Made by a program: the position numbers and the translations under genes. From Parashewanella sp049608225 (GTDB lineage: Bacteria; Pseudomonadota; Gammaproteobacteria; Enterobacterales; Shewanellaceae), in contig JBMYXI010000005.1 of assembly GCA_049608225.1 (NCBI GenBank), forward strand, positions 30,206 through 94,205: DNA of 64,000 nt, written 5' to 3'. A model generated the notes under the pieces. The model saw only the letters and a list, made by a program, of their open reading frames with translations, had not been told where the DNA came from and searched no databases. Shown in pieces: positions 53,047 through 62,132 of this stretch. Position 1 is the first letter of the stretch. Each line of letters opens with the position of its first letter.

Positions 53047-53111
53047 CTCCCCTCTCTTGATCAGACGTGGACTCAAAGTCCACGTCGCTATAAAACGCTG
53101 AAAGAGTTTTA
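53047..53111 (-). repeat. structured element, partial inverted copy D
   Basis: Read on the minus strand it corresponds to the outer end of copy A. CTCTCTTGATCAG aligns with the inner edge of hairpin 2. Then comes a perfect stem GACGTGGACT/AGTCCACGTC (53064-53086) in the place of hairpin 1, and AAAACGCTGAAAGAGTTTT in the place of hairpin 0. The parts inward of hairpin 2 are absent and the OLD stop codon lies six bases away. It lies opposite in orientation to copy B, so B and D bracket the OLD gene with their outer ends facing outwards. Confidence 0.6.
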
Positions 53112-53141
53112 GATCACACGTTATAGCACCAAACCCACAAC

Positions 53142-53615
53142 CTAAAACTTCGCAATTACCGCTTGTGCTACTTCCTCTGGCGTAAACTGTCCAATATCAC
53201 CACCATGACGAGCAACATCTTTTACTAAGGTAGAAGAAATAAAGGCATTTTCCGATTTCGGCATCAACAACACACTTTCTAATGTGGGGCTTAACGCTCG
53301 ATTCATATTAGCAAGCGACAATTCATATTCAAAATCAATACTAGTGCGAACGCCACGTAATAATACATTTGCCTTTTGCTCACTCGCGAAATCCACCAGC
53401 AACCCAGAAAAACCAACCACTTCAACATTATCCATATGCTGAGTGACTTGCTTAACAAGTGCGACACGCTCATCTAAGTTTAATAATGGTTGTTTAGACG
53501 GATTACGTGCGACACCAATGATCACTTTGTTAAACAATACTGACCCACGTTCAATTAAATCCATGTGACCATTGGTGATAGGATCAAAAGTGCCGGGATA
53601 AATTGCGATCGTCAT
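53142..53615 (-). CDS. coaD: phosphopantetheine adenylyltransferase
   Basis: 157 residues. YPGTFDPITNGHMDLIERG (residues 6-24) includes the TxGH nucleotidyltransferase motif. LLRGVRTSIDFEYE (near 86-99) and the ISSTLVKDVARHGGD motif (near 127-141) match CoaD. It makes dephospho-CoA. It overlaps the start of the preceding channel gene stop by four bases and is translated with it. Confidence 0.96.
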   Translation of the reverse strand: MTIAIYPGTFDPITNGHMDLIERGSVLFNKVIIGVARNPSKQPLLNLDERVALVKQVTQHMDNVEVVGFSGLLVDFASEQKANVLLRGVRTSIDFEYELSLANMNRALSPTLESVLLMPKSENAFISSTLVKDVARHGGDIGQFTPEEVAQAVIAKF

Positions 53616-54889
53616 GCTGAGTGGTTTTCCTTATTTTCAGAACGAATACTACGGATATCTGCACCTGATGGCGCTTGATATGCACGTAAATCAAATTGCG
53701 GCAGGATAGCAAAAATATGATCAAAAATATCGGCTTGGATATCTTCGTAGAACCCCCAACGAGTGTCATTTGAAAAAATATACACTTCAATAGGCACACC
53801 CGTTTGCGTCGGTGCTAACTGACGCACCAATAACGTCATGTCTTTGTGCACATTTTCATGTTGCTGTAAAAACTCTTTCAGGTAAGCACGAAACGTCCCT
53901 AAGTTCGTTAAGCGGCGACCATTTACTGGATTATCAATATCGGAAAGTAGTGCATTTGTCTGGTTAATTTCAGCTTCAATAGAGGGTAAATACTGCTTTA
54001 AATGATTGATTCTCTGCAACTGGGCTTTATCACTTTCCTCTAAAAAGCGCACACTACTAATATCGATATTCACCGCGCGCTTAATTCTACGGCCGCCAGA
54101 CTCAGACATGCCTTGCCAATTACGAAACGCATCCGACACTAACGCGTAGGCAGGGATCATGGTAATGGTGTTATCCCAGTTTTTTACCTTCACTGTGGTC
54201 AACGAAACCTCAACCACAGAGCCATCTGCGCCATATTTATCCATTTGGATCCAATCACCAGCACTCACCATGCGATTAGCGGCAAGCTGAATACCTGCAA
54301 CAAAACCTAAAATGGTGTCACGAAACACTAACATCACCAAACCAGTAGCAACACCTAAACCACTAAGAAAGTATAAGGGCGATTGATGGGTTATGGCGGC
54401 TATTGATAGGATCAAGCCAACAAAAAACAAGAATAATTTGGTTAGCTGAACAAAGCTTTTAATGGGTAAACGGCGGCTAATATGGCTTAAATCGGCAATG
54501 GCATTGCCCGCATCCATAGCAGAATAAAGTGCACGGATGATCAGAATGACTGTCACCATATTGAGCCCTCGTTGGGCGATAGTTGCCCACACTTCATGCT
54601 CAGATAGCACATAGGGCATTAACTGTGATAACACCATGAATGGCAAAATATGCAGCATCTTAGAAAATACCTGATGCTCCATTAACACATCATCCCAAGT
54701 GGCTTTGGTGCGTTTGATCAAAATATGGATCGAGCGAATAAACACACGCTTAGCAATTAAATAGCCAAACCAGACTAACGTTGAAGAAATCGACAGCATG
54801 ATCAACGCCGTCAGCATTTCCGCCAATGTGGCATTTAAACCATGCGTCAGTAACCAGCCAGCTACGTCAATAGGAAAGTCTTTTTCCAT
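53612..54889 (-). CDS. MscS-family mechanosensitive channel (YbdG-like)
   Basis: 425 residues from ATG 54889 (GGAG eight bases upstream; an open frame extends to 54952). About five membrane spans: WLLTHGLNATLAEMLTALIML, VWFGYLIAKRVF, ILPFMVLSQLMPYVL and others. The pore helix and beta domain follow: GLVMLVFRDTILGFVAGIQLAANRMVSAGDWIQM, with the MscS signature near residue 185-215 (key piece FRDTILGFVAGIQL). A longer C-terminal domain resembles YbdG rather than MscS. It releases solutes on osmotic downshock. It overlaps coaD by four bases. Confidence 0.85.
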   Translation of the reverse strand: MEKDFPIDVAGWLLTHGLNATLAEMLTALIMLSISSTLVWFGYLIAKRVFIRSIHILIKRTKATWDDVLMEHQVFSKMLHILPFMVLSQLMPYVLSEHEVWATIAQRGLNMVTVILIIRALYSAMDAGNAIADLSHISRRLPIKSFVQLTKLFLFFVGLILSIAAITHQSPLYFLSGLGVATGLVMLVFRDTILGFVAGIQLAANRMVSAGDWIQMDKYGADGSVVEVSLTTVKVKNWDNTITMIPAYALVSDAFRNWQGMSESGGRRIKRAVNIDISSVRFLEESDKAQLQRINHLKQYLPSIEAEINQTNALLSDIDNPVNGRRLTNLGTFRAYLKEFLQQHENVHKDMTLLVRQLAPTQTGVPIEVYIFSNDTRWGFYEDIQADIFDHIFAILPQFDLRAYQAPSGADIRSIRSENKENHSA

Positions 54890-54973
54890 TGGTTTTGCTC
54901 CATTATTAAGTTGATATTGAGTATATACCGCGAATGCGCCAAAATGCAGCAAATTATCTTAGAGACCATTTTC

Positions 54974-55381
54974 ATGCTTACTGGCAAGCTCACCTCTTCA
55001 CAACTTAATAATGAATTAAGCCAATACCCTGATTACGATGATAATTATCAAGTCGATAGCGCTTCATTACAAAATCTAGTAACACTTACAAAGCAATTAA
55101 ACATTGTGGTAATTGTGGGTACTTGGTGCCCTGATTGCCACCGAGATATTCCGCGCTTCATGAGCGTCATTGAAGAAATAAACAACGACAATATTCAGGT
55201 CGAATATCTTGCCGTTGATAAGCAAAAAACCGATCCTCAAGGACTAGCTGCAAGGTATTCATTTGAGCGGATCCCGACTTATATCGTGCTTCATGAAAAT
55301 AACGAGATTGGTAGAATTGTTGAAAGACCAGCGATATCGCTTGAAAAAGACTTAATCGAGATCATCAATAAGTTGAAATAA
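54974..55381 (+). CDS. cytoplasmic thioredoxin-like protein
   Basis: About 135 residues if it starts at ATG 54974 (GAGA upstream); ATG 54944 is also open and would add ten residues. Thioredoxin fold with active site WCPDC in VIVGTWCPDCHRDIPRF and cis-Pro RIPTYIV. There is no signal peptide. The last 30 bases overlap the 3' end of the gppA-like gene on the other strand. It could reduce a specific partner; unknown. Confidence 0.72.
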   Translation: MLTGKLTSSQLNNELSQYPDYDDNYQVDSASLQNLVTLTKQLNIVVIVGTWCPDCHRDIPRFMSVIEEINNDNIQVEYLAVDKQKTDPQGLAARYSFERIPTYIVLHENNEIGRIVERPAISLEKDLIEIINKLK

Positions 55382-56263
55382 TACCCCTTCTCTTAAAGCT
55401 CCACCAGACAGATTCATATGCGTGAGCTTTAGTAATTCGAACAGCGCTAACAAGATGGCAACGCCTGTCGCTAACGTTGGTGCTCGTTCACAGCAAAGCC
55501 CATTGATTTCTTTTAGCTCTGAACACGACTGCTGCAAAATTTCAGCCTTTAGTTGCTGTAAAAACTCAAGAGTTATGACTTCATTCTGCCCACGAAATCG
55601 CAGTAGCTCCATCAGTGTTTGAACCGTTCCAGAAGCACCAACGGCACAACAACAGTCGAACGCATTTATTTGCGCCAATTGATTGCCAAGTGTTGTTTTT
55701 ACTTGCTGCTTCACCGCATCAAACTGGCCAGATTGATAGGGAAAAGAGCTAAAGAAGGGCTCTAGATAACTGACACAACCAATAGGCTGGCTGGTTTTAT
55801 AAAGTAGCTGCTTACCATCTCCGACGATAAACTCAGTGCTGGCACCACCAATGTCGATCACCAATCGTTTATTCTCACCCGCTGTGGTGTGAAACATACC
55901 TTGATAAATCAATTCTGCTTCTTGTTCGCCTGAAATAATATTGATAGCAACGGGTAAAATCTTAGCGGCTTGTTGGCAGAACGATTCAGAGTTAGTGATA
56001 TTTCTTAAGGTTGCGGTGGCAATCACATCAACATTAGCTGAACTCACTTGATGGTGTTTAAGTTTGCCAGCAAACATCCTTAAACAATCCATACCTTGTG
56101 CCATTGCTTCAGTAGATAACGCACCAGTGGCATTTATGCCACTAGCTAATCGAACTTTACGTTTGTATTTAGCAATGATTTTTGGCTGACAATCAATGAC
56201 CTCTGCCACCAGCATGTTAAAACTATTAGAGCCTAATGTGATAGCGGAGATCAATACATTCAT
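55352..56263 (-). CDS. Ppx/GppA-family phosphatase
   Basis: 303 residues with the actin-like phosphate-binding blocks: LGSNSFNMLVAEV (near 11-23), VDVIATATLRNITNS (near 78-92), GEQEAELIYQG and VIDIGGASTEFIVG (near 140-153). That is the ASKHA N-terminal domain pair only; the C-terminal HD-like domain of long Ppx is missing, so it is the short type that sits next to rhlB in Shewanella-like genomes. It hydrolyses pppGpp or polyphosphate by family. Its start is adjacent to the rhlB stop (56264), so the two are co-transcribed, with rhlB first. Confidence 0.85.
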   Translation of the reverse strand: MNVLISAITLGSNSFNMLVAEVIDCQPKIIAKYKRKVRLASGINATGALSTEAMAQGMDCLRMFAGKLKHHQVSSANVDVIATATLRNITNSESFCQQAAKILPVAINIISGEQEAELIYQGMFHTTAGENKRLVIDIGGASTEFIVGDGKQLLYKTSQPIGCVSYLEPFFSSFPYQSGQFDAVKQQVKTTLGNQLAQINAFDCCCAVGASGTVQTLMELLRFRGQNEVITLEFLQQLKAEILQQSCSELKEINGLCCERAPTLATGVAILLALFELLKLTHMNLSGGALREGVLFQLIDDLD

Positions 56264-57565
56264 TTATGACGGTCTACGATTGCGATGATTATGTCGTGGA
56301 GGGCGTCGTCCTGATTGGGGACCACTCGAGTTACGGTCACGGCTAGTGCGTGGGTTATGTTTCCGATGAATTGGCTTTGGTGTCGGAATATCATCGAGCA
56401 AAGCTTCTCTATCATAAGACGTCACAGGTATTGAGTGCTCGATATAGGTTTCAATCGCTGGCAAATTCAGGGCGTATTCTTCACAAGCAAAGCTTACCGA
56501 AACCCCTTTTTTACCTGCACGACCAGTACGACCAATACGGTGAACGTAATCTTCACAATCATCTGGTAAGTCATAGTTGTACACATGTGACACATCTGAA
56601 ATATGAAGTCCACGTGCAGCAACATCGGTTGCCACTAATACATCTAATTGACCTTTAGTGAATTGTTCTAAAATACGCAAACGTTTTTTCTGCGGTACAT
56701 CACCCGTAAGCAAGCCTACGCGATGCTTGTCACCTTCCAGCCAAGACCATAACTTTTCACATACGTGTTTGGTATTGGCAAAAACAATGGCTTTTTCAGG
56801 CCAGTCTTCTTCAATCAAGCTTAACAGTAATGGAATTTTGTCTTCCGCCGATGGGTAAAATAATTCTTCTTTAATGTTTTTCGATGTCTTTTGTTCAGGC
56901 GCAATGTCCACTTTCACTGGATCATTCATATGATCGTAGGCCAATTCTTGCACTTTCATCGACAATGTCGCTGAATACAACATATTCAATCTGTCAGTTG
57001 CTGCTGGCATTCTGCGAAATAAAAATCGTATATCTTTAATAAAGCCTAAATCGAACATACGATCGGCTTCATCTAACACAACAGCTTGAATGGCACTTAA
57101 ACTTACGACCCCTTGACGAACATAATCAATAATTCGCCCAGTGGTGCCAATCAGAATATCCACGCCTTTTTCAAGCACTTTCATCTGGGTTTCATAGCTT
57201 TCGCCGCCGTAGACGATACCAACTTTCAGATTCGTATGCTTAGCCAGTAACTTGGCATCTTTGGCAATTTGAATAGCCAATTCACGGGTTGGTGCCATCA
57301 CAATTGCACGCGGCTGGTTAAGCTGCCTGACTTCAGATTGCGGTGTCGACAATAAATGGTTAAAAGTCGCTACTAGAAACGCCATGGTCTTACCTGTTCC
57401 CGTTTGGGCTTGGCCGGCAATATCACGTTTCTCTAGCAGAACAGGTAATGATAAGGCTTGGATTGGAGTACAATACTCGAATCCGTTCTCGTTTAACGCC
57501 GACAACACAGCTGGCTGCAAAGGAAGGTCGGCAAACTTTTGATTTGATAAATGTGTTTCGCTCAT
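56264..57565 (-). CDS. rhlB: DEAD-box RNA helicase RhlB
   Basis: 433 residues. Q motif FEYCTPIQALSLPVLL; motif I AQTGTGKT (near 57); PTRELAIQ; DEAD as VLDEADRMFDLGF (near 166-177); SAT; ARGLHISDV; HRIGRTGRAG (near 345). The C-terminal tail is basic with RNSSGPQSGRRPPRHNHRNRRPS, cited by its Arg-rich end. RhlB works in the RNA degradosome with RNase E. Divergent from trxA, with about 200 bases between. Confidence 0.94.
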   Translation of the reverse strand: MSETHLSNQKFADLPLQPAVLSALNENGFEYCTPIQALSLPVLLEKRDIAGQAQTGTGKTMAFLVATFNHLLSTPQSEVRQLNQPRAIVMAPTRELAIQIAKDAKLLAKHTNLKVGIVYGGESYETQMKVLEKGVDILIGTTGRIIDYVRQGVVSLSAIQAVVLDEADRMFDLGFIKDIRFLFRRMPAATDRLNMLYSATLSMKVQELAYDHMNDPVKVDIAPEQKTSKNIKEELFYPSAEDKIPLLLSLIEEDWPEKAIVFANTKHVCEKLWSWLEGDKHRVGLLTGDVPQKKRLRILEQFTKGQLDVLVATDVAARGLHISDVSHVYNYDLPDDCEDYVHRIGRTGRAGKKGVSVSFACEEYALNLPAIETYIEHSIPVTSYDREALLDDIPTPKPIHRKHNPRTSRDRNSSGPQSGRRPPRHNHRNRRPS

Positions 57566-57767
57566 AGCGTTAGCATACCAGTTAGGATTGCAATAAGAAA
57601 CTTAATCGAATGAAATAACTACAGCATTTAACAGGTCTTATAGCACTTAGGCTTACGACCAATAAGCCAGCATTTAAACGATCGGGACTTGAATTTTAAA
57701 CTACAAGCCTCAATATACAGGTTAAGCCATTAACAAACCAGCAATGGCAACCTAACTGGAGAACATC

Positions 57768-58094
57768 ATGAGTGATAAAATTGTATACCTAAGCGACGAC
57801 AGCTTCGAAGCTGACGTATTGAATTCTGACAGCCCTGTTCTTGTTGACTTTTGGGCAGAGTGGTGTGGACCATGTAAGATGATCGCGCCTATCTTAGACG
57901 ATGTTGCTGAGGAATATGCAGGTAAAGTCACAGTAGCAAAATTAAATGTGGATCAAAACAACGTATCTCCAGCTAAGTATGGCGTACGCGGTATTCCAAC
58001 ATTATTGTTATTCAAAAATGGTGAAGTTGCTGCAACTAAAGTTGGGGCAGTATCAAAAACTCAATTGAAAGAGTTTATTGACGCTCAACTGTAA
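57768..58094 (+). CDS. trxA: thioredoxin 1
   Basis: 108 residues, classical length. Active site WAEWCGPCKMIAP at residues 28-40; cis-Pro RGIPTLLLF near 73-81. General cytosolic disulfide reductase. CTGGAGAAC precedes the ATG. A 10-bp hairpin follows and rho lies 216 bases further on, the usual trxA-rho order. Confidence 0.97.
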   Translation: MSDKIVYLSDDSFEADVLNSDSPVLVDFWAEWCGPCKMIAPILDDVAEEYAGKVTVAKLNVDQNNVSPAKYGVRGIPTLLLFKNGEVAATKVGAVSKTQLKEFIDAQL

Positions 58095-58120
58095 GCTTGA
58101 TTGAACGTTAATTGTGAGAT

Positions 58121-58158
58121 CTGACGCAATATTAAACAAAATTGCGTCAGGTTTGACT
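58121..58158 (+). terminator. hairpin after trxA
   Basis: Perfect 10-bp stem CTGACGCAAT / ATTGCGTCAG with a 10-base loop. The T-run after it is short (GTTTGAC), so it may attenuate rather than fully stop transcription into rho. Confidence 0.6.
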
Positions 58159-58310
58159 ATATTTCTGGATCTTCTCTCCACTTAGTGCTAATTTGTTAAC
58201 CAAACGAAATCCAAACATTCACCTTCTCACTAAATTTAATCATAATCCGAACCGCAAGAGCCAACTGAGAGTCATCAGCGTCACTCATTGCGTAACACAA
58301 GATCCCCAAA

Positions 58311-59576
58311 ATGAATTTATCAGAACTTAAAAAAACCCCCATATCGAAGCTGGTTGAACTAGCTGAAAGCATGAACCTTGACAACATGGGTCGTGCACGT
58401 AAGCAAGACATCATTTTCTCTATTTTAAAAGCACATGCAAAAAGTGGCGAAGATATCTTCGGCGGTGGTGTACTTGAAATTTTGCAAGATGGCTTCGGCT
58501 TTTTACGAAGTGCTGGCGGCTCCTACTTAGCAGGTCCTGATGATATTTACGTATCACCAAGTCAAATACGTCGTTTTAACATGCGTACTGGTGATACAAT
58601 TTTTGGTAAGATCCGTCCTCCAAAAGAAGGTGAGCGTTATTTTGCTTTATTGAAGGTAAATGAAGTTAACTTCGATAAGCCAGAAAACTCACGCACAAAA
58701 ATCTTATTTGAAAACTTAACCCCATTGCATGCGGATGAACGCATCCGTATGGAACGTGGTAATGGTTCTACTGAAGATATTACCGCGCGTATTTTAGATT
58801 TATGCTCGCCAATCGGTAAAGGTCAGCGTGGTTTGATCGTTGCACCACCAAAAGCAGGTAAAACCTTACTGCTTCAGAACATTGCCCAGTCAATTACCAA
58901 TAACAACCCTGAAGTGTTGTTAATGGTACTACTGATTGACGAGCGTCCTGAAGAAGTAACAGAAATGCAGCGCCTCGTTAATGGCGAAGTGATTGCTTCT
59001 ACCTTTGATGAGCCAGCAAGTCGTCATGTTCAAGTAGCCGAAATGGTAATCGAAAAAGCTAAGCGCTTAGTTGAACATAAAAAAGACGTCGTTATCCTGC
59101 TTGACTCTATTACCCGTTTAGCACGTGCGTACAACACGGTTATTCCGTCTTCAGGTAAAGTATTAACCGGTGGTGTGGATGCTAACGCATTGCATCGTCC
59201 AAAGCGTTTCTTTGGCGCTGCACGTAACATTGAACACGGTGGCAGCTTAACCATCATCGCAACCGCACTGGTTGACACTGGTTCGAAGATGGATGAAGTG
59301 ATTTACGAAGAATTCAAAGGGACTGGTAACCAAGAACTGCATTTATCTCGTAAAGCGGCTGAGAAACGTGTTTTCCCTGCAATTGACTTCAATCGTTCTG
59401 GTACACGTCGTGAAGAAAAACTGACCACACCAGATGAATTACAGAAAATGTGGATCTTACGCAAAATTCTAAATCCAATGGATGAAGTGAGCGCAATGGA
59501 ATTCTTAATTGATAAATTGGCGATGACCAAAACCAATGACGAATTCTTTACGGCAATGAAACGCGCTAAGTCTTAA
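58311..59576 (+). CDS. rho: transcription termination factor Rho
   Basis: 421 residues. The N-terminal SAP-like domain starts MNLSELKKTPISKLVELAE. The cold-shock RNA-binding domain has GFGFLRS (near 62). P-loop KAGKTLLLQNIA (near 181). Walker B VVILLDSITRLARAYN (near 258). R- and Q-loops follow, with GGVDANALHRPKRFFGAAR. ATP-driven hexameric terminator. The 200-base leader is typical of autoregulated rho. Confidence 0.98.
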   Translation: MNLSELKKTPISKLVELAESMNLDNMGRARKQDIIFSILKAHAKSGEDIFGGGVLEILQDGFGFLRSAGGSYLAGPDDIYVSPSQIRRFNMRTGDTIFGKIRPPKEGERYFALLKVNEVNFDKPENSRTKILFENLTPLHADERIRMERGNGSTEDITARILDLCSPIGKGQRGLIVAPPKAGKTLLLQNIAQSITNNNPEVLLMVLLIDERPEEVTEMQRLVNGEVIASTFDEPASRHVQVAEMVIEKAKRLVEHKKDVVILLDSITRLARAYNTVIPSSGKVLTGGVDANALHRPKRFFGAARNIEHGGSLTIIATALVDTGSKMDEVIYEEFKGTGNQELHLSRKAAEKRVFPAIDFNRSGTRREEKLTTPDELQKMWILRKILNPMDEVSAMEFLIDKLAMTKTNDEFFTAMKRAKS

Positions 59577-59598
59577 TTTTCAACCCAACGATTGTTAA

Positions 59599-59629
59599 AG
59601 ACCAGTCATAGAGGCTGGTTTTTTTTTGG
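59599..59629 (+). terminator. rho terminator
   Basis: ACCAG / CTGGT stem with a 9-base loop followed by nine T. It ends ten bases before the prmA start. Confidence 0.7.
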
Positions 59630-59638
59630 AGAACTCCT

Positions 59639-60520
59639 ATGGCTTGGATACAGCTACGTATCAATTCTGATAATCAACATGGCGATGAATTAGGTGAACT
59701 ATTAATGGAGCATGGTGCTCTGTCTATCACCTTAGAAGATGGCCAAGATCAACCTATTTTCGAACCTAAGCTCGGTGAAACCCCTCTGTGGAATGAAACC
59801 ATCGTCATTGCTTTATTTGAAGCCGACATGGACTTAAACCCAATTGTCGACATGCTCAAGCAGTTGCCTTATCTCGGCAGTGACTTTACTTATAAAATCG
59901 AACAAATTGAAGATAAAGACTGGGTACGTGAATGGATGGATAACTTCCACCCTATCCAGTTTGGTACTCGACTATGGATCTGCCCAAGCTGGCGCGACAT
60001 TCCTGATCCAACAGCGGTTAATGTTATCCTTGATCCTGGTTTAGCCTTTGGCACAGGCACTCACCCAACCACAGCGCTTTGCTTAGAGTGGTTAGATGAT
60101 CTTGACCTATCCCATTCTGACGTCATCGATTTCGGTTGTGGCTCAGGTATCTTAGCCGTAGCCGCATTAAAACTTGGCGCAAAAACTGTCGCAGGGATTG
60201 ATATCGACTATCAAGCCATTGAAGCCTCAAAAGCCAATGCTGAGCGTAATGATTGCAGCGACAAGCTCAGTTTGTATCTTCCTGAGCAGACGCCAGCTGA
60301 TCTGAAAGCGGATGTATTAGTAGCAAACATTCTTGCTGGTCCACTGCGCGAACTGGCACCACAGATTGCTTCACACCTTAAAACTGGCGGAAAACTCGCA
60401 CTTTCAGGGCTACTACAAGAACAAGCATTAGAGCTTTCTGAGCATTATAGTCAATGGTTTGAGATGGATGAACCTGCTCATAAAGATGATTGGAGCCGAC
60501 TCACGGGGATCCGAAAATAA
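59639..60520 (+). CDS. prmA: ribosomal protein L11 methyltransferase
   Basis: 293 residues. Substrate-recognition domain MAWIQLRINSDNQHGDELGELL; linker and motif DPGLAFGTGTHPTTALCLEWL near residues 137-157; SAM-binding VIDFGCGSGILAVAALKLGA near 163-182; VLVANILAGPL near 227. Methylates L11. GGAGAACTCCT precedes the ATG. Confidence 0.96.
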   Translation: MAWIQLRINSDNQHGDELGELLMEHGALSITLEDGQDQPIFEPKLGETPLWNETIVIALFEADMDLNPIVDMLKQLPYLGSDFTYKIEQIEDKDWVREWMDNFHPIQFGTRLWICPSWRDIPDPTAVNVILDPGLAFGTGTHPTTALCLEWLDDLDLSHSDVIDFGCGSGILAVAALKLGAKTVAGIDIDYQAIEASKANAERNDCSDKLSLYLPEQTPADLKADVLVANILAGPLRELAPQIASHLKTGGKLALSGLLQEQALELSEHYSQWFEMDEPAHKDDWSRLTGIRK

Positions 60521-60672
60521 GCTAAATCTCGCACAAATGCACAGATTTTGAACAGCAACTATCTGAAACACAAAGAGATTGATTGTAAACAGAGTGTTTA
60601 TTTGCCGTTGTTAACGAGATCACAGCTTATAAAAGTCAAGAAAAAAAGTTTACTCTAGGTTAAATAATGACC

Positions 60673-60709
60673 TTTTCATGACAGCCAAAAAGGGCTAATA
60701 TAGCGCCCC
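60673..60709 (+). promoter_or_regulatory. probable dusB-fis promoter with GC-rich discriminator
   Basis: -10 TAATAT (60696-60701) is followed by GCGCCCC (60703-60709), the GC-rich discriminator that marks promoters under stringent and growth-rate control such as fis. The -35 (TTTTCA, 17 bases upstream) is weak. It lies 30 bases before the dusB ATG. Confidence 0.45.
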
Positions 60710-60734
60710 TTTGAGGCACAAGGTGATACAACAC

Positions 60735-61703
60735 ATGCAAATTGGACCCTATCAACTGAAAAATCAGCTGATCGTGGCGCCAATGGCTGGCGTCACCGAT
60801 CAAGCTTTTCGAAACTTGTGTTTACGTCACGGTGCTGCATTAGCAGTTTCCGAGATGCTGTCATCGAATCCTGATGTTTGGGATTCAGAAAAAAGCAGAC
60901 ATCGCATGACCCACTCAGGTGAAGATGGTATTCGATCAGTGCAAATTGCAGGTGCAGATCCTCAGTTAATGGCAAATGCGGCACGTTTCAATGTGGAACA
61001 AGGCGCACAAATCATTGACATCAATATGGGTTGCCCAGCAAAGAAGGTGAATAAGAAGCTAGCAGGCTCTGCACTAATGCAAGATCCCTTGCTCGTTGAG
61101 CAAATTTTGCATGCAGTCGTTACTGCCGTAGACGTGCCTGTTACCTTGAAAATTCGCACGGGGTGGGACCCCGAACACAAAAACGGTGTTCAAATTGCCC
61201 AAATTGCAGAATCCTGCGGGATAGCTGCACTTGCCGTACACGGTCGAACCCGAAAATGTATGTATAAGGGTGAAGCAGAGTACGACACCATAAGCGCGAT
61301 TAAAAAAGCCATTTCGCTGCCTGTGATTGCTAACGGTGATATTGATACACCAGAGAAAGCTCGCTTTGTTCTGGAAAAAACCAATGCCGATGCCATCATG
61401 ATTGGTCGAGGTGCGCAGGGGCGTCCCTGGATATTTAATGAAATCCAACATTATTTGGAAACCGGTGAAAAGCTAACTCCCATTAGCCAAACCGAAAAAC
61501 GTCAAACAATGCTGGAACATTTAACCAAGTTATATGCACTGTATGGCGAATATAAGGGTATCCGCTTTGCCAGAAAGCACATAGGTTGGTACTTCGATAC
61601 CGAAGAACAACGCCAGTTTCGGGCTGAGTTTAACCGCTTAGAAACCGTGACAGAGCAGTATTCCATGGTGGAATGCTATTTTGAAGATTTACTACAGAAT
61701 TAA
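60735..61703 (+). CDS. dusB: tRNA-dihydrouridine synthase B
   Basis: 322 residues from ATG 60735 (AAGGTG upstream; the TTG at 60711 is not needed). It opens MQIGPYQLKNQLIVAPMAGVTD like E. coli DusB. The catalytic Cys is in INMGCPAKKVNKKLAGSAL near 95-112, and FMN-binding parts are ANGDIDTPE and IGRGAQGRPWIF. Reduces uridine in the tRNA D-loop. First gene of the dusB-fis operon. Confidence 0.96.
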   Translation: MQIGPYQLKNQLIVAPMAGVTDQAFRNLCLRHGAALAVSEMLSSNPDVWDSEKSRHRMTHSGEDGIRSVQIAGADPQLMANAARFNVEQGAQIIDINMGCPAKKVNKKLAGSALMQDPLLVEQILHAVVTAVDVPVTLKIRTGWDPEHKNGVQIAQIAESCGIAALAVHGRTRKCMYKGEAEYDTISAIKKAISLPVIANGDIDTPEKARFVLEKTNADAIMIGRGAQGRPWIFNEIQHYLETGEKLTPISQTEKRQTMLEHLTKLYALYGEYKGIRFARKHIGWYFDTEEQRQFRAEFNRLETVTEQYSMVECYFEDLLQN

Positions 61704-61721
61704 TTAAAGAGCAGAATACGA

Positions 61722-62027
61722 ATGTTTGATCAGACAACTAACACAGAAGTTCATCCGCTAACCGTAGGCAAAATCGAAACAGCTAACGGTACTATCAAGC
61801 CTCAATTATTACGCGACGCTGTAAAGCGCGCGGTAGCTAACTTCTTCCAACAGTTAGACGGTCAGGACGCACAAGAAGTGTATGAAATGGTGTTGTGTGA
61901 AGTGGAAGCGCCACTATTAGACATCATCATGCAGCACACTCGTGGCAACCAAACTCGCGCAGCAAACATGCTAGGTATTAACCGTGGAACACTTCGCAAG
62001 AAGCTGAAAAAATACGGCATGAACTAA
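61722..62027 (+). CDS. fis: DNA-bending nucleoid protein Fis
   Basis: 101 residues (98 in E. coli). The C-terminal helix-turn-helix TRGNQTRAANMLGINRGTLRKKLKKYGMN is essentially the E. coli sequence (key piece NQTRAANMLGINRGTLRKKL). Starts 18 bases after dusB. It activates rRNA promoters and organises the nucleoid in fast growth. Confidence 0.98.
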   Translation: MFDQTTNTEVHPLTVGKIETANGTIKPQLLRDAVKRAVANFFQQLDGQDAQEVYEMVLCEVEAPLLDIIMQHTRGNQTRAANMLGINRGTLRKKLKKYGMN

Positions 62028-62055
62028 ATAAAAACGAAGTGTTAATACTTTGTAA

Positions 62056-62092
62056 TTAAATGGGTTATACAGCAATGTGTAACCCATTTTTG
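62056..62092 (+). terminator. fis terminator
   Basis: AAATGGGTTA / TAACCCATTT stem, loop of about 12 bases, followed by TTTG and more T. Confidence 0.8.
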
Positions 62093-62132
62093 TTTTAGAA
62101 AACAACTCACACCAAGAACATAATATAGGTGC

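Noticed and set aside
53064..53086. Hairpin after the OLD gene as a plain terminator
   Set aside because: No T-run follows, and the surrounding bases align with the outer end of structured element A in inverse orientation, so it is better explained as a partial repeat copy.
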